From NCBI GenBank assembly GCA_030077755.1, contig JAQJZZ010000010.1, forward strand, positions 5,766,001 to 5,830,000: 64,000 nt of DNA. Reading direction: 5' to 3'. The notes below the pieces were generated by a model, which saw nothing but the letters and a program-made list of their open reading frames with translations, was not told the DNA's origin and searched no databases. Shown piece by piece: positions 57,095 to 64,000 of this stretch (the first letter of the stretch is position 1; each line of letters opens with the position of its first letter). The translations under genes were made by a program, and so were the position numbers. Origin of the DNA: Filosporella fistucella (Eukaryota; Ascomycota; Leotiomycetes; Helotiales).

Positions 57095-59648
57095 GGTACA
57101 TTAGGGGAGATGGTGAGGAGGAGTTTTGGTTTGTGGAATTGTTTTTGTTAGCCAGCGTGGTGGTGTTATAGAGAGCGAATCTGTTGCATTTTCACCAGTC
57201 AATTTTTTCTTTTTCACTATTTGTCAATATATCGATATCATTATCTTAAACATCCCCCCCTCTCTCTTCTCCAAATCTCCTACCCTCAGATCTACCAAAT
57301 TCCAGTCCAGCACCATACAAATCCTCCCTTCCCCCAATCCACAACCCAACTACCGAACGAACGAAAAATTCGACACCTACAACTCTATCCACCCAATTGA
57401 CCTATCATCCAAACTATTTCTGAAACACCTAGAAACGTTTGTATCAGCCACATTTCCATCTGGAAGTTTATGCCTCGTGCATTACCGATATTTAGAGTTT
57501 GGGTAAGGAGTTTAGATGTGTCGGGTTGCGTGAGTGGACATTGGGTAGAGGAGGGATGATAGTTCAGCTTTATGTTTCAAGTGTTGGGCTGAGAGGAGGG
57601 GTTGAGGCTTGAGAGGAAGGGAGGAGGATGTGTGATGGGAGTGGGTGAGAGGAGAGGGATGTTTGATAGGCTCCTTTGATGCTCTAATAATGTCAGTATG
57701 ATGATGAAGAGATATACGATGATAAAGATATACACGATGCCTCTCGTTTTGTGATTTAACTGCTGATTCAATTAGGGGATGGTATATGAAGTACTCACAC
57801 TCCTCACTCACCATTACTTTCCCCACCCTACATCCCTATTCCTAAAAACCTTACCAACAGCCCTCCTAAATCCTTCTACAATCCCTCCACTCCTCTCACG
57901 TACATTAAAATACCATCCCCTCTCCTTCCCAGTCTAAACAAATATCCCCCTCACCCTTCCTCTTCCTACCCAATACCAGCTCTCCCTCACCCCAATATCT
58001 CTTAGGCCAACCCCTCTCATACACAGATACACATATCTTTCTCTTTCACAGTAACCAGGTATTGAATCATGATTTCTCTCCACACGAATACGACTCGATA
58101 GAAGTAACAGAATAAAAATTCTTTAAAGAGAAGGGGCTGGCCTAGGAGATCTACAACCTCGTTACAGAGAATCCCATTCCCTATTCTAGAGCAAAGATGT
58201 AGAGCAGAAAATACTTTTCTCCAGTTCGTTATTCGTAGTCTTCATCTCTGCTTGGAGCAAGAACCGAAATTGTATCTTCTACTACTAAGAGATAGAAGAT
58301 TTGTAATACATTTCGAGAAGACCAGTGACTTATTATTTTAATACTTTTTCCAGGATGCTGCTACTTGTGACAGAGTGTCTGGATGTATTATCTGAGTCGG
58401 ACAGATGAGAGAGGAAGTTAGAGCTGGGGAGCTGGGAGAGGAGAAAGACTCATGGGGTGGTTTGGAAGGGTAGGTGTGGGACTTGGATTGCGAGGGAGGG
58501 GTTGTCTTAGGCACTTTGATTCTGTTTAAATGGTTTTGAGTTGGATCATTTTTATGAAGGGGGGAAGACTTATGATCTTGATCCCCAGTCATGGTGGGAA
58601 GGTGGATCTAGATCGTTGAAGGCTGTTTTTGCTGAGAATAAGGGGTTCTATATATTTGCGTTGAAGACTTCATTTTGATGTTTTAGTGTCATGCTTTTTG
58701 GGTTCTGGTTGGAATAGGTAGGGACAGGGATGATTTTAGAAGAGGTGTAGAATCTTGTGTGGAAGAGTCCCATCTCTATCCCTAAAATAGTTCCCGTTTT
58801 GGAGGTCGCCATAATGATACTAACACGGTGGAGTCTAGCTCGATATTTAATCACGATATCAATCACATTCACAACACAGGCTGATTTTGAGACCTTCAGA
58901 CATGCACTACAATCCATGATGGCGAAGTGATAAACCCATATCTTGCCTGAAGAGTAATGTTACAAGGAAACAGGAGTTTGCTGGCGAAGCTTGTGCCCGA
59001 TTTTTCCATCGTTCAGGGTTAGGTATCTCTTCGAGCACGCCAAATACATCTCAGTATTGCGAAGAGCAGCACAAAGGATCAAGTAAAATACCACAGAATG
59101 ATATAGGCAAAACCAAATGACGATTCAGAGCTCGCAGAAATGGAGAATCGTTCTCTGTTTGATGGATAGAAAAAGTCTTGTCTAAAATCTCAGATCTGCT
59201 CTTGGAATATTTCACGGCCTCACTTGAGTGGCTTTATAAAAAAAACTAGAAAATAAAAATGAGTTTAAAACTGTTTATATAAGGAGGGGGTTAAAGGCAT
59301 TAGGTGGAAGGATCTGAGATGTAGGACGGGATAGAGATATCTGGTCAAGCATGCACATCCAGAGGATGGAGAGGAGAAATTAATCATAGATAGAAATTGG
59401 TGTTGAAAGGCTATTCATCAGCTCCAACCAAGATGTAAGGTAGAGAAGACAGCTTGAAAGAGTTCATCTAAGAACACAAGCTCAATATCTCAACGCCAGA
59501 TGCAACAAAGTAGAGGAATCCAGATTCGAATGGCCATGACGGTAACCACTCATACCCACTCCTCTCTACTCACATATAATCCCTTCCTCCTCCCTCTTCC
59601 TCCAACACACCTCCCCTCTAACCCACCTCATATCTACCTCTAGTAATA
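57095..59648. other. Gene-poor AT-rich stretch
   Basis: About 2.5 kb with only short overlapping open frames on both strands, none with protein character. No transposon ends or terminal repeats were recognised. Confidence 0.45.
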
Positions 59649-60092
59649 CTAATACCTACTCTCCACCGTCTCCTCACTCAACACATCCCCCAAATTAACC
59701 GTAACATTCCACCCCTCCACCACGGGCGTTGAACTCGCACCATACAAACTAAACACACTCGTCGCCAGGGTCCCAACACCAGGCTGCGTCCCCTCCGGCA
59801 GCGTAACAGTAAAATTAATCGGAACGATTATATTCGAGAGCTCGGGACCTAGGTACTCTGATGCAATTACTGAGCCGAGAGTGGAGGGATAGCCGGGGGA
59901 GGGAGAGATGCCGAAGGCGGCTGAGACGTCGTAGACGGTTTGGATGTAGTTTTCTGTTAGGAGGGAGATTGTGAATGGGGAGGAGAGGGCGATGGAGGAG
60001 GGAGCGCGGAGACCGATTATTCGGGCTGTGGTTGTGGCTGGAGTGGTGAGGAGGAGGGAGAGGGTTGTTAGGAAGGGGGTTGTGAGACGCAT
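59649..60092 (-). CDS. Small secreted protein, NIS1-like candidate effector
   Basis: Intron-free, 147 aa from ATG 60092 (the frame is open upstream to 60251, but only the inner start gives a signal peptide, MRLTTPFLTTLSLLLTTPA). The mature part begins ARIIGLRAPSSIALSSPF. It is followed by LLTENYIQTVYDVSAAFG, YLGPELSNIIVPINFTVTLP and a SVFSLYGAS strand. This layout resembles the fungal NIS1 (necrosis-inducing secreted protein) family of host-interaction effectors. There are no cysteines in the mature chain, and two NxT sites (NFT, NVT) are present. The similarity call is from recalled pattern, not alignment. It sits alone in AT-rich, gene-poor sequence, a typical effector setting. No frameshift or internal stop is visible. 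Confidence 0.62.
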   Translation of the reverse strand: MRLTTPFLTTLSLLLTTPATTTARIIGLRAPSSIALSSPFTISLLTENYIQTVYDVSAAFGISPSPGYPSTLGSVIASEYLGPELSNIIVPINFTVTLPEGTQPGVGTLATSVFSLYGASSTPVVEGWNVTVNLGDVLSEETVESRY

Positions 60093-60682
60093 AGTGAGGG
60101 TGATGTGAGGTAGAGGAGTTGTATTTTCCCTTTCCTTGTTTTTGATTTGATTGAATAGAATTCTTTTGGCTATTGTTAAGATTCGGATTAAAGTAAAACC
60201 TCTCTGAATTGAATTGAATTGAAAATACCTTTTCACCTCCAACCACCTCACCTATATATATATATACATACCTACTCTACTCGCCACACCTATCTTACAC
60301 GCCTTTTCTCTATCCCCACAGCAAAAAAGCATCATAGCCAAACCCAAATTACGAGCTTATGCCGGTAGTGACATCAGTTCTGGCACTTCTATTTCTGAAT
60401 CCGGGGTTGATCGGCAGGCACGACCCGTATACGGGGAATATGAACACGAGGCGGATTTCTTGTATGACTATCTTTCAGCTTTATTTGTATGATGATGAAT
60501 AAGTCAAGTGAAGAATAAGAGGGAGTGGGGAGAGAGGTAGTGGTATGTAAATGTTGGATTGTGGTGATGAGGTACCTAATGTATATCAAGTTGTCCTTTG
60601 TATTGTTAAGGGACGTCAGAATTTAGGGACTGGACAGACCGGGAAGCGGGGGCGGGGTTGTGGTGTAGTGTTGGGTAGGGTA

Positions 60683-60710
60683 TAGTAGCTCGGACATAGT
60701 AGCTCGGACA
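60683..60710. repeat. 14-bp direct duplication
   Basis: TAGTAGCTCGGACA occurs twice head to tail, followed by TAG of a third partial copy. Confidence 0.8.
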
Positions 60711-61601
60711 TAGCCGTGAGAGTACCTACCTCTACCCGGTGATCAAATATCTTGAGACCATTTCTGATAAGAATAATTAGCTTGAGAATACTCTACACCA
60801 TCTTACCTAGACGTTTATTCCCAGTAACTAGTGCTCTGCGTGGAACTCTTGATAGATGTATCGAAGCTACCTAGGAAGCTGACTTGAGCCATGTGATATT
60901 GATAGTGAAGGGGAAGGGGGATGATGATATCACGAGATACCAACATGGATATACTAGTTGATCTTCTCTCTAAGTAGGGATGAAGGCAACGATGTACTAT
61001 CCTTTTGACATTCGGAAGTCCTAGTAAGGAGCGATTGTACTATTAAAAGATGACTATATCATAGTTGATCATGCTTGCATATCCATCTAGGAAGAGAGCA
61101 TGGTATACTTACTAATGCGATCTTCGTGCTTGAAACCCTTCAGATATCAGATATTGTCCGGGTTAAGAATTAAGAATGATCTTTATTTCAAACTGATGAA
61201 GACTAGATGATTAGTCCGAAATATCCTCTCTGTGGGTTGTATAAGCGAACGCGTAAATATTCACCTGCCAATTAATATACTTTAAAGCAGATATCTGGTT
61301 CTAAAATGAGTTGTCTATATAAATAGTAGAAATAAGTTCCATTATAGTTATTCATGCTCCGAGACCTCTGGTAGATTTTTCATGCTTGAGATTTGAACAG
61401 ATTCAGAGAGACTTGTAATAAAAAGGCATCTTTAGCCTTGATGAATGTAGGTTTTGGGGAAGAAACTAGAACATGGATGAATAATGAGCCATTATACGTA
61501 ATTTTGTGCGTATTCTCATGTTGATTGAATTTTCAGGAGATGACCTCTATCAAAGATAATTTGCAGCACGTGACTATGGAGTAATTCTACTAATCAATTC
61601 T

Positions 61602-61629
<28 letters not shown>
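61602..61629. repeat. Homopolymer of 28 G
   Basis: Uninterrupted run of 28 guanines between TTC(T) and TTACTGG. It is either a genuine G-tract with G-quadruplex potential or an assembly/sequencing artefact. Confidence 0.85.
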
Positions 61630-61632
<3 letters not shown>

Positions 61633-63126
61633 CTGGAAAGATTAACTATAAGATTCACTTCGAGTCAGCTAACAAAAATTCCCTTTTCAAAAATTTGGAA
61701 GACTGCGAAAGTCCCGATGCCATCGCTTGAATGATTTTTCTTCTTGCCAAGACGACAGCCTCTTTTCCACCAGAAACTTGCGCCTTTCTCCTCGGATATA
61801 AAACGTGTTCTTGGCCAATTCTCCTATTCCTCGAAAATGCAGAGAACGGGACAACTGAGACTGCAAGGGATATCAAACCCAACGGACCCATATATCTAGA
61901 AAATTTAAACAAGACATGTTCCTCCTCATCATGTGCACAAATGATAACCCCTACCCAAGTTCCACGTCAGACAGGCTTCCCCAGATTCCGGCAAAAGAGA
62001 AGAAAAACAAACTTCCTTCTGATGCACCACGCCCCATCAGAAAATCTTCCAACCATATGCAAGTAACGCTCGTACCTGCTTGAACGGACATCCCGAATAT
62101 GTCATAAGCAGCTTGCCATTCTATTTTAACCCAAGACATGCGGCTCAACTACATCATCTAGTTCCTCCAGATCCAAGACGATAATACCTGGTAGCTGTCA
62201 CTCAAACCTTCTAGAACGGAGCCAGAACGAAAATCTTCTCCTGTCATATTACCATTTCTGATCTTTCTACCCGGGAGACGAGGAAGAATTAACAGGGCTG
62301 AGATGGAAATGGCGCCATCAGTGCTAGAGCTCACCTCTCCCGCATTTCCATTACGTCTTAGTTCGCCCATCACCACTCGCTAGCACACACATGGCCTTGA
62401 TGATTGCCAAACAGCAGGGCAATTCATTTTTTCCACCCAGCTCCGTCCCCTGTTCAATTTTAATTCTTGCGTGCACGCCTTGCCCTTTGCCCTTCACCGC
62501 ATCGAGAGAAATTCCCCATATGTGTGCAATATCGAGTGTGGGTGGTGCAGCTGCTGCGGAAGAGCTGGCAGGACCGAGGAATTGGGTAATGGAATGGTTC
62601 GCGACTGGCGTAAGATGCCAGAGAGCAAGCTAGTTGCGAATCTGTGCCACCACATGACGAGATCGCTGGTGCGATTGAATTTTTCTTGCTCGGGCATCTT
62701 GGCTGAGGTAGGTGAGGGGAAGCTTTCTGCTGTGAGGAGGGGTATATGTAGGTTGAGTTTCGTGGTTGATGTTCATTTTCTTCTCATACATTTTCAACTC
62801 TGTGTTGCGACGAAGGTTATTTCTGCGACATCATATCTCATTCACGGAACCGAGGATTCAGTAAATTGCAATTGCGTCATTCTGAAAGCGAATACCAAGA
62901 ATTTTGCGTTTCACTAGACTTTCTTTGTCTGTTATCGAATTTTAATCTGTTGACTCAAGCGGATTCAACAAACAAAGGCTCAACTATCTACTTTTAGCAA
63001 CAAAGCGAATTTCGAAACTCAACTTCAAAATCAACTTGCGACTGCGGTAGCGATAGAAATAACAGAATCCGATTCTTGCGATCTCCGAATATCAAACCTC
63101 TCAATCAGACAAACTCCACAGCAAAA

Positions 63127-63907
63127 ATGGCAGCCGTTCCTCATACCCTCGCCGAAACAGGCCGTCGCAGTTCCTCTTCATCCCGCAAGGGACCTCTCTC
63201 TCACGGTCGCGGTGGAGCTGGTACGTTTCTTCCTTTTTTCTCTTACGCTCATCTACCTCAGAAGTAGTTAGAATTGAATACTGCCCAATCCCCCGATCCC
63301 AATCTAAACTTTGTGATTCTGAAGACAATACTAACTCGGAATTCACAGGCAACATGGGCAACTCAGCCGCTGATTTGGAGCCCGTTACCTTGGAGACTCC
63401 AACCCTGAAATCAGAAATGTATACCACTGGTCGAGGCGGCAGCGGAAACATGGCTAAGAATAATGATCCCGAGGCTGCGAGAAGAGCACAGGATGTTGTT
63501 GGGTGAGTCTTTCACATGATTAATTCCATTTGATTTGTATCTTGTACTCCCATTCCCAAAAGAATGGAATGCAATGATACATTACACTCCACATTCCAAT
63601 CTATACCCTCATCACCCCCCCTTTTAAACACGCATACATCCCTCCACTCAACTTCACAAACCCAAAAACTAACAACTCCCCTAGCGTCCCTCGCCGCGAA
63701 TCCCACAACTCCACACACGTCGGCCGCGGCGGCGCAGCAAACGTCTTCCGTCCCTCAGCCGCCGAGATGGAAGCCGCGAAAAAAGAGAATAAGAAGTGGG
63801 AGAGCGCCGTGGTAGATGATGATAAAGAGGGTATCATAGATGGCAAGGGAAAGCCAGAGAAGGGATGGGCAGATAAAGGGAAGGAGTGGTTGTTGAGGAA
63901 GAAGTAG
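63127..63907 (+). CDS. DUF3602 / Par32-like glycine-motif protein
   Basis: Exons 63127..63220, 63349..63502 and 63685..63907 give 156 aa with consistent phases. Three copies of the signature GRGGxGN/GRGGAAN occur (HGRGGAGNMGN, GRGGSGNMAKN, VGRGGAANVFRPS). This is the pattern of the DUF3602 family that includes yeast Par32, a TORC1/nitrogen-responsive phosphoprotein linked to ammonium transporter control. The N-terminus is Ser/Arg-rich, with probable kinase sites (RRSSSSSRKG). The C-terminus is charged (KEWLLRKK). Predicted cytosolic and disordered. Confidence 0.85.
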
Positions 63908-64000
63908 ATTTCTTTTTTCTATTTCTTGACAAGGGGGGAGATAATGGGATGATGGAGAAGGGGAAGGGAAGGAATGATATCCGGAGGTTGGCGTTTTGAG

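Larger units (their letters stand above)
60093..63126. other. Gene-poor AT-rich stretch with poly-G run
   Basis: About 3 kb without a supported gene. Contains a 14-bp direct duplication at 60683-60710 and a 28-G homopolymer at 61602-61629. Sequence between 60900 and 61600 is strongly AT-rich with frequent TA steps, compatible with old repeat-induced mutation, but no repeat partner is visible in this window. Confidence 0.5.

Noticed and set aside
61602..61629. Telomere or origin signal
   Set aside because: No TTAGGG-type repeats and genes continue on both sides; a plain homopolymer.
1..64000. tRNA, rRNA, CRISPR arrays, complete transposons
   Set aside because: None recognised on reading either strand; a tRNA scan and repeat search could still reveal small or degraded copies.

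Overview
The window looks like nuclear DNA of a filamentous ascomycete. The genes carry short introns (43-220 nt) with CTAAC/CTGAC branch points and GTAAGT-type donors. Recognisable products include a CrzA/Crz1 zinc-finger factor, Ilm1, Cox23, Mdm20/Naa25, a Tps3/Tsl1-type trehalose synthase subunit and Pch2. The gene content and style suggest a Leotiomycete (Helotiales, Botrytis/Sclerotinia-like), but that placement is inference. I see no rRNA, tRNA, CRISPR, complete transposon or integrated phage.

Layout. 0-3.4 kb: 3'-truncated minus-strand gene for a Lys/Glu/Pro-rich protein with a dozen or more GWG repeats. 5.8-8.2 kb: enoyl-reductase-like MDR gene convergent with a HAD phosphatase. 10.0-12.3 kb: CRZ1. 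12.9-14.2 kb: secreted M20 peptidase. 15.1-16.6 kb: geranylgeranyltransferase-I beta subunit, divergent from ILM1 (17.0-17.7 kb). 18.3-21.7 kb: NatB auxiliary subunit MDM20/NAA25. 22.4-23.0 kb: COX23, hidden in four tiny exons. 25.1-26.3 kb: 2-oxoglutarate/Fe(II) oxygenase. 27.6-30.1 kb: RING-finger protein. 30.9-39 kb: an accessory-looking stretch with a broken sugar transporter, secreted carboxylesterase, class-3 lipase, BTB protein and GPI-type CAP/PR-1 protein. 39.5 kb: 13-bp minisatellite. 40.1-43.2 kb: TPS3/TSL1-like gene. 46.4-48.5 kb: PCH2, divergent from a CSC1/OSCA-like channel (48.8-51.5 kb). 51.8-55.4 kb: large F-box protein. 56.4-57.1 kb: Arg-rich small protein. 57-63 kb: gene-poor, AT-rich DNA with a NIS1-like small secreted protein and a 28-G run. 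63.1-63.9 kb: DUF3602/Par32-like protein.

Most genes are housekeeping and unrelated in function; fungal nuclear genes are not in operons. Several are linked by stress and calcium biology: CRZ1 (calcineurin target), the CSC1-like osmosensitive channel, the trehalose subunit and the prenyltransferase that modifies Rho/Cdc42. No clear biosynthetic cluster is present. The most unusual items are the GWG-repeat protein (resembling Argonaute-hook platforms), the doubly broken transporter, and a probable GC-AG intron in MDM20. All exon structures were read by eye from splice signals and reading-frame continuity, not from transcripts.
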